Part shown: one piece after another, positions 7,358 to 15,098 of the stretch | Numbering within the stretch: the stretch's first letter is position 1 | How the letters are laid out: each line of letters starts with the position of its first letter | Assembly (NCBI RefSeq): GCF_013377015.1 | Contig: NZ_JACABA010000007.1 | Location: 1-64,000 of the forward strand | DNA length: 64,000 nucleotides | Direction of reading: 5' to 3' | Source: Rhodopseudomonas sp. | GTDB taxonomy: Bacteria; Pseudomonadota; Alphaproteobacteria; Rhizobiales; Xanthobacteraceae | Translations under genes and position numbers: made by a program | Notes under the pieces: generated by a model | The model's input: the letters and a program-made list of their open reading frames with translations, nothing else | Databases searched by the model: none | Told to the model about the DNA's origin: nothing

Positions 7358-7546
7358 TTACATTCGAAAAACGGCTTTGTGAATGTCACACCACGCGACC
7401 CGCTCCCCATTTGCGAGCAGATATCGATCTATGCGCGGCGGTTCATCCTGCGTCCAGGCGTAGCCGATTATTTCGGAGCAACACGATCCATCGCCCCGAA
7501 GAATGACTTGATCGCCAACCTGATATTGCTCAGAGGGGTGGATCAT
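7358..7546 (-). CDS. Small hypothetical element protein
   Basis: A 62-residue protein starting MIHPSEQYQVGDQVILRGDG. It has an SH3-like or KOW-like flavour (QVGDQVILRGDGSCCSEIIG, then DRYLLANGERVAWCDIHKAVF), but I cannot name a family. I used the internal ATG at 7546 because the upstream extension is basic low complexity. It lies 15 bases upstream of the gp10-like gene on the same strand. Confidence 0.5.
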   Translation of the reverse strand: MIHPSEQYQVGDQVILRGDGSCCSEIIGYAWTQDEPPRIDRYLLANGERVAWCDIHKAVFRM

Positions 7547-7633
7547 CTTTCGCTTCCGTTGGCTTCGGTGCGAGCGAACCGGGCTCGGCATCCCGCCGGC
7601 CCGGTCCCTTCGCGCTCAAGGCTCTGGGTGGGA

Positions 7634-7813
7634 TTAGGCCCCGCCCGATCGCAAACTTTTCACCGGCAACTCAACTCGCGTGGTCGCCTTCGGACCCGGC
7701 GGTCGCGGAGCGGTCTGCTGCGCGGTGACGGTGCTAACAGCGGCCTCGGTCTGTCGCGTCAATGCGTCCGAAGCGGCCTTGTGATTGGTGCCGGGCGGGA
7801 GTGCGTTTTCCAT
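7634..7813 (-). CDS. Small hypothetical element protein, 59 aa
   Basis: A short Ala/Thr/Pro-rich protein (MENALPPGTNHKAASDALTR) without recognised domains. It follows the 338-aa gene after 16 bases, with a GGGACAC purine stretch before the ATG. It could be a minor structural or scaffolding peptide; position is the only evidence. Confidence 0.4.
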   Translation of the reverse strand: MENALPPGTNHKAASDALTRQTEAAVSTVTAQQTAPRPPGPKATTRVELPVKSLRSGGA

Positions 7814-7829
7814 CGTGTGTCCCTTCGTG

Positions 7830-8846
7830 TCAGGCAGCGGCATCGCTGCGGCGGTTGAAATATGCTTCGGCACCGTGTTCATCGACGAACGCGGCGCGCT
7901 TGGATCGGGCTTCTGCGGTGGTTTCGCCGGTCACAAGAACGGCAATGTTCTGCGAAACCTGATCGAACTCATCGCGAGTTTTTGCGACGATGCCGCGATC
8001 CAAGTGCTCTTGCTCCGCGAGGCGCCACGTCCCGGATTGCGATTCCTCGTTCCAATCGAGCCAGCGCATCACTTCGGCGCCGTTCTCAGTGTGCGGCTTG
8101 ATCCAGAGCGCCGGTGTCCGTGCCTCGATCGCCGATGCGACCGCGTGAAAGGCGTCCGGGTCTCGCAGAGCAGGATCAGCGGCGGCGGCCTCTTTGTGCG
8201 CCTCTTCGCGACCGCTATCGATTGCGCTGGCCGCCACCTCGATCGCTTCCTCAAGTTCCTGAATGGCCTCGATCTGGTCCGCGTATTTCGATTGCATGGC
8301 GTCATTGAGCATTTGGTCTCGGAGAGAGTCGCGGATACCGCTCAACGCCGCCGGCTGTTCAATAATTGCGGTGGTGACCTCCTGATCGCCGCTGTTCGAC
8401 TTGAGGAACGCAGCCCGCGCCTTGTCGTCCAGGCCGCGAAGAAATGCGCGCAACTCCTGCCGGCGAACTGCACCCGCAGCGTCGGCTGGGTCTGCCTTCG
8501 GCGGCACCAGTGCGGTGCGGCGCGTCTCGACTTCTCGCCTCGCCTTCGCAAGCTCAATCCGGCCCCTTGCTATCGCCGGCACCGTCTCGCCAAGAACCAC
8601 AAGCTTGATCTGCTTTGCCTTGCCGGCATCGGTCAATTCCGGGTCTGCGTTGATCCTTGCCTTGGCGGAGTCGATCGCATCCACCGCGTCCAGCGCGCCG
8701 AGATAGGTTTTGAGCAATCGTTCCGCCGTGCTGCCGGGCGGCGCGTCCAGCGTCCACAAACGAACGCGGCGCGGTTGGCCGTCGTTCGGCATGATCGACT
8801 TGCGCGGCGTCATGCGGCCCAGCGGTTTCGTCGGTGTGGCAGTCAT
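7830..8846 (-). CDS. Hypothetical phage protein after terminase
   Basis: The 338-residue product occupies the place where a portal gene usually follows terminase, but it has no portal features. It is mostly charged helix: residues about 50-100 (AERLLKTYLGALDAVDAIDS) and 180-250 (QIEAIQELEEAIEVAASAID) look like coiled coil. The C-terminal part contains ARTPALWIKPHTENGAEVMR and ends with a compact charged segment. The start is the ATG 12 bases after the terminase stop; upstream codons overlap terminase in another frame. Confidence 0.55.
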   Translation of the reverse strand: MTATPTKPLGRMTPRKSIMPNDGQPRRVRLWTLDAPPGSTAERLLKTYLGALDAVDAIDSAKARINADPELTDAGKAKQIKLVVLGETVPAIARGRIELAKARREVETRRTALVPPKADPADAAGAVRRQELRAFLRGLDDKARAAFLKSNSGDQEVTTAIIEQPAALSGIRDSLRDQMLNDAMQSKYADQIEAIQELEEAIEVAASAIDSGREEAHKEAAAADPALRDPDAFHAVASAIEARTPALWIKPHTENGAEVMRWLDWNEESQSGTWRLAEQEHLDRGIVAKTRDEFDQVSQNIAVLVTGETTAEARSKRAAFVDEHGAEAYFNRRSDAAA

Positions 8847-8857
8847 TCTCGATCCTT

Positions 8858-10204
8858 TCAAAGCACGGTGCACGGCGCCGACCAGCCTTGCGCTTCTTTT
8901 TGCAAGCGGGTCAGTGGCAGTGCGGATGTTCGTGAATAGTAAGCCATCGACGCGGCGACAGCCTGCGGCTTGGTCATCAGTTCGGTCAAAGCCCAAACCA
9001 GCGCATCGCACCTGTCCGGCGAACCGCCGCCAATGAAACCGTCGCCGGTCATTGCGGTCATCTGATCTTCAAGTTCTGGGAACATCGCGACGTGACGAAC
9101 GCGGCCCTGCTCGTACAAGCTGGCAATCGGCTCAGCCCGAGCAATCTTGCCGCGGCTCGCCGTCACCTCGCGATACGAGACGTTCGGATCAACAGTGCGA
9201 ATGACGTGTTCCACCATCGCACCGCCGAAATTGCGTTCGGCGCATATGCGATCGGCCTTGAACTCCCGATAGGCATCCACCGCTGCCCGGCCCCAGCCGG
9301 CCGGTGACAGCTTGCAGGTGCGATCAGCGAGCACATAGCCGAAGTCGTCAGTGCCTAATCCCGCAACCACGATGCCGACAGAGTCGCCAGTGTCCTCCTC
9401 GCCCCGCGTGCCCGAGGGATCGACCGCGACCACCACTCGCTTCATGTCTGGTAATCGGCCCCGGAAAGCTGCCTGCTCGATCATTTCCCGCGTCCAGAGC
9501 GCGCCGGGATGGTCCAACAGCAGTTCTGCGTTCAATTCCTGCCGGCCAAGCCTGGTGCCCTCGTATCGAGCCCTGATGGCGTCCAGAAACGGCCCGGCGA
9601 GGTTCGCAGCGTTCTCGTATGTCGAACCGCGCGACACCACCACGTCGGCACCTTCGCGCGCCAGTATCTGTTTCAACAGCTTGATCGGTCGCGGCGTAGT
9701 CGTGACCAGCCATCGCGGGTGCTGACCAAGCCGCAAACCAAACATCGCCATGTCCCAGGTCGATTGCGGATCATTCCAGGCCGCCAATTCATCGCCCCAG
9801 AGGAAATCGTGTTGCGGGCCGCGAAGCCGGTCAGCCTCTTCGCTGGAATAAGCAGTGCCCATCGCGCCGTTTGACCATGTCAGCCGACGTTTGCTCGGCT
9901 CGTATTGCGGCCGATTCCAACTCGGCGCCGTGGCGAGGATTCCACTTTCGCCTTCAATCATCGTGTCGCGAACGTCGCTTGCGGTGGCACCGATCAGCGC
10001 AATGCGCTTGGCAACGCCGGTTTCAGCAAGTTCGTTCGTCCAATTCGAGCCTACCCACGTTTTGCCAAAACCGCGCCCACTGATGACGGCCCAGCCGTTC
10101 CAATCACCAGGCGGCGGCAATTGCGACGGTCGCGCCTTGGCTCGCCAGCCACCATCGGCGAGCGTGTCGGCAAGCAATGCGGCGAGTCCACTACGCAGCG
10201 ACAT
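8858..10204 (-). CDS. Terminase large subunit
   Basis: A 448-residue DNA-packaging motor. The ATPase domain has a Walker A-like ISGRGFGKTW (G43-T49), an HDFLWGDELAAW Walker B (D138, E139) and a VTTTPRP coupling motif. The nuclease domain starts with VVVAVDPSGTRGEEDTGD and ends with the late acidic motif SPDRCDALVWALTEL. This is the T4/GTA-type terminase common in alphaproteobacteria, usually 420-500 residues, so it is full length. It overlaps the small-subunit gene by 14 bases. With no portal or capsid in the element, its packaging target is an open question. Confidence 0.93.
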   Translation of the reverse strand: MSLRSGLAALLADTLADGGWRAKARPSQLPPPGDWNGWAVISGRGFGKTWVGSNWTNELAETGVAKRIALIGATASDVRDTMIEGESGILATAPSWNRPQYEPSKRRLTWSNGAMGTAYSSEEADRLRGPQHDFLWGDELAAWNDPQSTWDMAMFGLRLGQHPRWLVTTTPRPIKLLKQILAREGADVVVSRGSTYENAANLAGPFLDAIRARYEGTRLGRQELNAELLLDHPGALWTREMIEQAAFRGRLPDMKRVVVAVDPSGTRGEEDTGDSVGIVVAGLGTDDFGYVLADRTCKLSPAGWGRAAVDAYREFKADRICAERNFGGAMVEHVIRTVDPNVSYREVTASRGKIARAEPIASLYEQGRVRHVAMFPELEDQMTAMTGDGFIGGGSPDRCDALVWALTELMTKPQAVAASMAYYSRTSALPLTRLQKEAQGWSAPCTVL

Positions 10205-10844
10205 GGTCGATCACCTTGCCGATTGCCGCGCTTGGCAGGCTCGCCGGTTCGTTCTCCTGGTCCAGGCCGCGAAGCGCCACCACCACCGCGCCGCGGGCCT
10301 CAGGGAATGGCGCAAGGGCGCGAAGCATGATCGCTTGCACCTTCGCAAACTCCGAACTCTGCATGATCGCGACGTTGCCGTTGATGTTGATGGTCGATCG
10401 AGCCAATTCCCCCAGTTCGCCGGTGATGCGCGCGATGGTCTCCAGTGTTGACGTCAGCCGGCCGGCCACATAGGCAGCGCCGCGCCCATCGCCGGCTTCG
10501 GTCATTGCCGCAAGCTGACCGGTCAGGACGGTGCGGATCATTCGAAGGTGATCGAGGACGCTATCACCTTCGGCTGCGGCCTTCTGGGCAAGCTCGGCAA
10601 GTTGAGCAGGCCCGCACAGATACGAGGCTTTCATTTCCGGGCTGACGTGGTTGTGCCAATGCCGATGGATGGCGTCGCGCTCCAGCGCGAACTTTTCCGC
10701 CAGGCTGTCAAGCGATGCACCGCCGGCCTTCAACAGCTCAACCCGCCAACGCTCCGGGTGGCGGCAGACTTGGCAGCGTTGCGAGTGGTTACGGCTCAAG
10801 CGTCGGCTTCCTATTGGTTGGAAGCCCGCTGCCTTTCGGCCCAT
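10191..10844 (-). CDS. Terminase small subunit-like DNA-binding protein
   Basis: A 217-residue product, with the start placed at MGRKAAGFQPIGSRR because the upstream in-frame stretch overlaps non-coding sequence. Residues about 18-70 hold a Cys pair (CQVCRHPERW) and a helix-turn-helix-like region (LDSLAEKFALERDAIHRHWH). The second half is helical (LTSTLETIARITGELGEL). This architecture matches proteins that precede terminase large in alphaproteobacterial phages. It would recognise the packaging site and overlaps the large-subunit gene. Confidence 0.65.
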   Translation of the reverse strand: MGRKAAGFQPIGSRRLSRNHSQRCQVCRHPERWRVELLKAGGASLDSLAEKFALERDAIHRHWHNHVSPEMKASYLCGPAQLAELAQKAAAEGDSVLDHLRMIRTVLTGQLAAMTEAGDGRGAAYVAGRLTSTLETIARITGELGELARSTININGNVAIMQSSEFAKVQAIMLRALAPFPEARGAVVVALRGLDQENEPASLPSAAIGKVIDHVAA

Positions 10845-11141
10845 GAGCAAATACACCGGCAAATCAGCCGACGCGATCAAGATGCACGACAAATCATCGC
10901 GTTTCAAGCCCTTTTTGTGGGTAGGCTTGTGGGTCTGAAAGCGAGCCGTGCGAATATTCAACAAACTCAACAGCAAAAGGAGAAAGTTGGCGGAGATAGG
11001 CTCCGCTGCACCCGACCATTGCGACCAAGCTATCGCACTTCATGACGCAACCGCCTCGGAGTGCCGTCGCGAACGTACGCGGATAGGGGTGGCCTTTCCG
11101 CCAACTGGTACACCCCGTCAATCCTGACCCTGTTTCATACC

Positions 11142-11274
11142 TGCCGCACCTGACTCACCTCAAGTGCGGCAATGGTTCGGCAAGTGAGGCGCTGTCGTTG
11201 CCGCACCACCCCCTATTTACTAGGGGGGTGGGGTGCGGCGCGGCAGGTTTTTGTTGGTTAAGTGAGGTGCGGCA
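11142..11274. promoter_or_regulatory. Candidate origin: repeated GTGCGGCA motifs
   Basis: Between the helicase gene and the packaging operon the octamer TGCCGCAC/GTGCGGCA occurs at 11142-11149, 11164-11171, 11199-11206 and 11267-11274, with a one-base variant at 11233-11240, in both orientations. A longer inverted pair (TGCCGCACCT at 11142 and AGGTGCGGCA at 11265) frames the whole segment. A strong imperfect hairpin (about 11200-11239) sits inside. Clustered octamers beside a RepA-like helicase gene are what an iteron-type replication origin looks like, but this is inference. Confidence 0.4.
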
Positions 11275-11276
11275 AA

Positions 11277-12554
11277 TCATGGCTGATCGGCCACCTGAAC
11301 GAACATTTTTGTCATTCGTTTTTCGTCGATATCTTCAACCTTCACCAGCGAGCCGGCAGCCAGCCAGACCTTGATCATGGCCGCCACCTTGGCCTTGCCG
11401 GCTTTGGTTTCGATGGGGAGGTCCAACGCCTCGGCTATGGCTTTCCCTACCCAATCCTTAGCCTGGGAGTTTTCACGCCACTTGCCGGCACGTATTGCGG
11501 CGGCGGCCTTGTCGAAGTCGGCTCCCGTCACGCCGGAAAGCGGATCCGGCCATTTCCAGGCGGTGACCACGCCGATGCTGTCGCCGGGCCCATTGAGCGG
11601 ACCATTGCCGAGATGAACGCTCTCCAGCCGGAACCAGTCGGATTGGTCCACCGGCGGGGCCAGATTGGCCTTGTCGTTGACGGTGCGAAAGTACAGGCGG
11701 TGGTTCTCAACACCTGCTCGAACGGCCTCCTCTTTGCTCATTCGATTGACGGCGCGCACTACCCGGCAGGCGTCGGTCAGCGCCTTGCCACCCCGGGCGC
11801 TTTCAGTGTTCACCTCCTGCTCGCCTTTTCGAGTGTGATGCACGAGGTGCACCGCGCAATTGCCGCGATCGGCGACCCTCCCCCATTCCTTGGCGATCAT
11901 GTCCATTGCGGTGTTGTCGTTTTCTGACGCCTCATGGCAGGACACGAATGGATCGATGTTTAGGATGTCGACGCCGCGATTGATGATTTCGGCGACAAGG
12001 CTGTCCACCACCGGACGGGCGATTGTGGTGCCGTTGCGGGTTGCGGTTGCCATGACCAACGGTTGATCGCGGCCGCTATCGACAAACAGACGATCACTGA
12101 TGTCGGATGGCGTCAGTCCGTAGTGGAGCGCCACGGCTTGGATTTTCCGTTCGGTCTCCTCTTGCGGATCCTCCAAATTCCAAAGCCAGACCGTGAGCCG
12201 GCGGACTGGCACCACGTCAAGCAACGGTTTCCCGGAAACGGCGGCAAGCGCCTCGGCAGCGATCAATGATGACTTGCCAACACCACCAGGCGAAACCGTC
12301 GCAGTCACGAATTTGCGGATAAGCAAATGCCCGTAGAGCCATTCGCGTCGGGCAATCTTCGCCGGGTCCTTCCATTTGTAAGGAGTCGCATGGATTGGCT
12401 GCGCTTCCGCCGCCGGCTCATAGGCAACCAATGTGTAATCTGCACGCGGTTCATCGTTTTCGAATTCTGGCTGGCAATTCGGAAGCGTTGGCGATGGTCG
12501 CGGGCCAAGCGGATAAATAGATTCGTCGAGTGGAAATTCGTCGTGCTTGTTCAT
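11277..12554 (-). CDS. RepA-like AAA helicase
   Basis: A 425-residue RecA-fold ATPase of the RSF1010-RepA/DnaB-like type used by phages and plasmids. Walker A is SPGGVGKSS (K94); a NLEDP motif lies near residues 126-130; Walker B is DILNIDPF (D201); a conserved HLVHHTRKG follows, and then the ESARGGKALTDACR arginine region. The ATG at 12554 overlaps the stop of the Toprim gene, so the two are coupled. It would unwind the element's origin, together with the primase halves upstream. Confidence 0.85.
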   Translation of the reverse strand: MNKHDEFPLDESIYPLGPRPSPTLPNCQPEFENDEPRADYTLVAYEPAAEAQPIHATPYKWKDPAKIARREWLYGHLLIRKFVTATVSPGGVGKSSLIAAEALAAVSGKPLLDVVPVRRLTVWLWNLEDPQEETERKIQAVALHYGLTPSDISDRLFVDSGRDQPLVMATATRNGTTIARPVVDSLVAEIINRGVDILNIDPFVSCHEASENDNTAMDMIAKEWGRVADRGNCAVHLVHHTRKGEQEVNTESARGGKALTDACRVVRAVNRMSKEEAVRAGVENHRLYFRTVNDKANLAPPVDQSDWFRLESVHLGNGPLNGPGDSIGVVTAWKWPDPLSGVTGADFDKAAAAIRAGKWRENSQAKDWVGKAIAEALDLPIETKAGKAKVAAMIKVWLAAGSLVKVEDIDEKRMTKMFVQVADQP

Positions 12555-13114
12555 GCAGCGGCCTCCGCCGTGCGGCGGCATAGCAGGTCGTTCCAGTCTT
12601 TGACTTCCCGCGGCGTCCTGATTTCGACGCGGCGCCCTGCCTCCCGGTGTTCGTGCGCGGTGCGTTCCGCATATCGCCGGCCTGTTGCATCGTTGTCAGC
12701 AAAAACGATCAGATCGCGCACGCTTTCCGGAATTGCTACGCGGTGCATTCGCGTACCGCCCAGGGCGCACCAAACCGGAATTTGAAACAGCTGCATTGCG
12801 GACAATCCGGTTTCGACACCTTCGGCAAGGCCGACCACGTCAGTTGCTGCGGCGAGCCGTACCGCACCGGTGCCGAGAGCACCAATCGTCATGCGCGGAA
12901 TTCCAATCGATATTTTGTCAGTTCCATCATCGCGGATCATCGTCGCTTGCACTGCTATGATTTTCCGATCTTCGGCCCGCTGCACGGCTGCTATCATCGC
13001 GGGAAACGACTGACCATGCCGCCGAACGGTGCAGGCCCTGATTGACGCCGGTGTTGGAATCGTGATGCCGCGACAACGCAGATATTTTTGGACGATTTCG
13101 GTTTCGTTCAGCAT
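12551..13114 (-). CDS. Toprim primase domain (C-terminal half)
   Basis: A 187-residue product with a Toprim fold: GLAEGVETGLSA carries the catalytic Glu (E98), LIVFADNDATGR the DxD pair (D140, D142), and KDWNDLL the end of the domain. The N-terminal 40 residues (VQKYLRCRGITIPTPASIR) are the linker that in related primases directly continues the zinc-finger part. It therefore looks like the second half of one primase whose first half is the overlapping gene upstream, in another frame. It makes primers for the RepA-like helicase system. Confidence 0.8.
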   Translation of the reverse strand: MLNETEIVQKYLRCRGITIPTPASIRACTVRRHGQSFPAMIAAVQRAEDRKIIAVQATMIRDDGTDKISIGIPRMTIGALGTGAVRLAAATDVVGLAEGVETGLSAMQLFQIPVWCALGGTRMHRVAIPESVRDLIVFADNDATGRRYAERTAHEHREAGRRVEIRTPREVKDWNDLLCRRTAEAAA

Positions 13115-13449
13115 GGCGTCGCCCCCCGCCAGATCGCCAACGCTCGCGGATCTGGTTCAACCGGCTGAACGGGCGGCGGCGCCACGGATACACGGCGCAA
13201 TTCGCGACGTTCGCCATTATCATTGAGGAGCCCGCGCCGGCGCAGTTCGGCAAGAACATCGCGCGGGTCACAACCTGCGAAGCACCGCACGAGTAGTCTG
13301 TCGTCGCCGTCGTGTACTGAAAGGCTTGGCCGCCTGTCGCCACGCCCTTTGCCGTGGTTTGGTACTGGACACTGGCAAAGCCAGCCGGCGCCGTTGCGAT
13401 GCCCCTTGAGCGCAATTCCGATTTGAGCCGCGCTATCGTTGTTATTCAT
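13108..13449 (-). CDS. Primase zinc-finger domain (N-terminal half)
   Basis: A 113-residue protein with a CHC2-like zinc-binding module: LCQCPVPNHGKG (C25, C27, H32) and LLVRCFAGCDPRDVLAEL (C56, C60), the usual first domain of phage primases. It ends ALAIWRGATPC, just where related proteins run on into the Toprim half. A run of six G lies just before the stop, and one extra base would fuse it to the gene downstream. It overlaps the nuclease gene upstream by 8 bases. Confidence 0.75.
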   Translation of the reverse strand: MNNNDSAAQIGIALKGHRNGAGWLCQCPVPNHGKGRGDRRPSLSVHDGDDRLLVRCFAGCDPRDVLAELRRRGLLNDNGERRELRRVSVAPPPVQPVEPDPRALAIWRGATPC

Positions 13450-13768
13450 GGCCGCTCACCTTCGCCGCAATTTCAGCGGCCAGTTTGAGCGGCAGAACGA
13501 CAAGCGGCTCGGAGCGATCGGCACGGACAATCAGAATGTCGCGATCGATCAACCAGGAATATAACTGCTTGAACCCGTCAGCGCGGCATTTCACCTCAAC
13601 TACGCGATCGATGCCCAGCACCGGCACCGTCAGGTCGCCGAGGTATGAACCGCCGGCCGAACCTGACAGCGGAACCCGTTCGGCCGCAAAACCGCGAGCC
13701 TGCAGGAATTTGACGATCGCTCTTTCGGCGCGATTGCCCTTATCACGCGATGCTCTGCCTCCACTCAT
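13442..13768 (-). CDS. Hjc-like PD-(D/E)XK nuclease
   Basis: A 108-residue Holliday-junction-resolvase-like protein: an N-terminal GNRAERAIVKFLQARGF helix with the conserved Glu, then GDLTVPVLGIDRVVEVKCR supplying the D...ExK catalytic core, and a SWLIDRDILIVRAD strand. Archaeal Hjc and small phage nucleases share this layout. It would resolve branched DNA before packaging or in recombination. Its start overlaps the stop of the gene upstream (ATGA) and it runs into the primase gene. Confidence 0.78.
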   Translation of the reverse strand: MSGGRASRDKGNRAERAIVKFLQARGFAAERVPLSGSAGGSYLGDLTVPVLGIDRVVEVKCRADGFKQLYSWLIDRDILIVRADRSEPLVVLPLKLAAEIAAKVSGHE

Positions 13769-14052
13769 GACAGCACCACAATTTTGGTGAAGTAATCAAT
13801 TGCAACAGCGATTGGCCCGTTTATAGAATGCCGGACGGTCGCAACATCGACACCATGCTGTAGGCATAAACTAACCAGGATTGCGGCGGTTTCTGCATGA
13901 AGCTGGAGTGCAGAACCTGCCTTTTCGGTGTCGAGAAAGATTTCTGCCAGCCGACCATCTGCAAAAAACCCGGCGCTGGCGCGGTATCGGTGCCCCTCGA
14001 ATTCGAAAGAAAACGCGATGCTGGCGCGGCGATTTGGAAGGCGTTTGCTCAT
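13765..14052 (-). CDS. TSCPD-type hypothetical phage protein
   Basis: A 95-residue protein. FEFEGHRYRASAGFFADGRL, then AEIFLDTEKAGSALQLHAET and SLCLQHGVDVATVRHSI follow the pattern of the TSCPD-like proteins (a domain also found in ribonucleotide reductases) common in alphaproteobacterial prophages. Its biochemical role is unknown. I place the start at the ATG overlapping the upstream TGA, not at the ORF's first Met eight codons earlier. Confidence 0.65.
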   Translation of the reverse strand: MSKRLPNRRASIAFSFEFEGHRYRASAGFFADGRLAEIFLDTEKAGSALQLHAETAAILVSLCLQHGVDVATVRHSINGPIAVAIDYFTKIVVLS

Positions 14053-14393
14053 GACAGCAACCCCTCTTCGCGGCACGCAACCTCGGCGGCATCGATTAGC
14101 TCGCGAATGTTGGACAATCTTTCTGGAGCTATTACCAGAGTTGGACCAGTGGCTTTGAAACCGCCGCAGCCGTCTACATCCCGGACGCCGAGAACTACTC
14201 GGCGCAAACCATCAAAATTTTTGAGACTGATCTCGAATCGGGATCTGCCGTTCTTGCAGCAAGTGTCAATCAGACGCTCTTGCGTCCGCTCGATAGCGTC
14301 GATATGTTCGGAAACATCAGCCCGCCCGGACTGAACTTTCCGAAGGTCGCCACCGTCGCCACGGTGAGCGGCCTTCGCTGCATTCGAGGCCAT
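14049..14393 (-). CDS. Hypothetical element protein, 114 aa
   Basis: No recognised family. The N-terminal 50 residues form a helix with many charges (SEHIDAIERTQERLIDTCC), followed by a strand-rich centre (SRFEISLKNFDGLRRVVLGV) and a LVIAPERLSNIRELIDAAEV end. It is coupled downstream to the TSCPD-type gene through an ATGA overlap and starts 3 bases after the AlpA-like gene, so all belong to one early operon. Confidence 0.55.
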   Translation of the reverse strand: MASNAAKAAHRGDGGDLRKVQSGRADVSEHIDAIERTQERLIDTCCKNGRSRFEISLKNFDGLRRVVLGVRDVDGCGGFKATGPTLVIAPERLSNIRELIDAAEVACREEGLLS

Positions 14394-14396
14394 GTT

Positions 14397-14603
14397 TTAT
14401 GCGGCCTCCATCGTCTTGCCGGCGGCGGCAAGTTTGCTCGCCTTCCAAGCTTCGATGTCGTCGGACAACCATGCGCGAGCCTGCCTGCTGATTGCGAAGT
14501 TCTTAGGGAACGTATCGTCGGCCATTCCCTGGTAGATAGCGCGCGTGCAGAGGCCCGTTTCCTCTTTCACACGTTCTAGTCGCCAAAACTGCTTTGTCGG
14601 CAT
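14397..14603 (-). CDS. AlpA-like regulator/excisionase
   Basis: A 68-residue MerR-type helix-turn-helix protein: FWRLERVKEETGLCTRAIYQ is the usual 'L....v...tGls.stiYr' start of AlpA-family proteins, followed by FPKNFAISRQARAWLSDDIE with the wing and a WxxSDIxAW-like end. AlpA proteins activate or assist excision of P4-like elements and are encoded near the integrase, as here. It is probably the directionality factor and first gene of the leftward early operon. Confidence 0.78.
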   Translation of the reverse strand: MPTKQFWRLERVKEETGLCTRAIYQGMADDTFPKNFAISRQARAWLSDDIEAWKASKLAAAGKTMEAA

Positions 14604-14675
14604 TGATGTGACCTCCTTGCATGCGCTTGCGTGCGCACGCTTAGGGGTACATCCGGAAACTAATGCTAAGCGCCG

Positions 14676-15095
14676 CTATTTTTTGCGAAGTTTGCGGGGC
14701 TTAGCCGTCGGCTTCGGAATAGGTGTAATTCTCCGGCTGTGCCTTTGGTAGTCCTCGACGTCATTTGGAGTTGTCCCATAGACTCCGCACCAGATGCGCG
14801 TCAGCTTTGTTCTTAGAAACTTGTCGCGCTCTTTGCCGGCGTCGCGCATCTTAACCCTAACGGCACGCACAACCGCCTTTTCTCTCAACCATCTACCTGA
14901 TTTAGCGATGTAACTGCGAGTTCGCAAAACCGGAACAGCAAGCTTGATTTTGCCAGCGACCACATCCGCAAGAAATTCGCGCAAGATCGGTTTGATTGGT
15001 TCGTCAGATCGGATTAACTCCGCCAACAACTCGCCATCGCCCTTCTGCGCCAACCCGATCTTCCACTCTAAATCTATTTCGGTCAGATCTTTCAT
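14676..15095 (-). CDS. Hypothetical element protein, 139 aa
   Basis: A highly basic 139-residue protein (Lys/Arg-rich throughout, ending KPTAKPRKLRKK). Its first 60 residues (MKDLTEIDLEWKIGLAQKGD, then LRSDEPIKPILREFLADVV) resemble segments of small phage regulatory proteins, but I cannot name a family. It starts 3 bases after the integrase stop, on the same strand. DNA binding is likely from its charge. Confidence 0.5.
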   Translation of the reverse strand: MKDLTEIDLEWKIGLAQKGDGELLAELIRSDEPIKPILREFLADVVAGKIKLAVPVLRTRSYIAKSGRWLREKAVVRAVRVKMRDAGKERDKFLRTKLTRIWCGVYGTTPNDVEDYQRHSRRITPIPKPTAKPRKLRKK

Positions 15096-15098
15096 TGG

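Noticed and set aside
7830-8846. Portal protein after terminase
   Set aside because: Position suggested it, but the sequence is charged coiled coil without portal clip, stem or crown features and is too short.
10894-11121. A 75-residue leftward frame before the terminase genes
   Set aside because: It has no ribosome site or domain and overlaps the repeat-rich gap; it is probably leader sequence.
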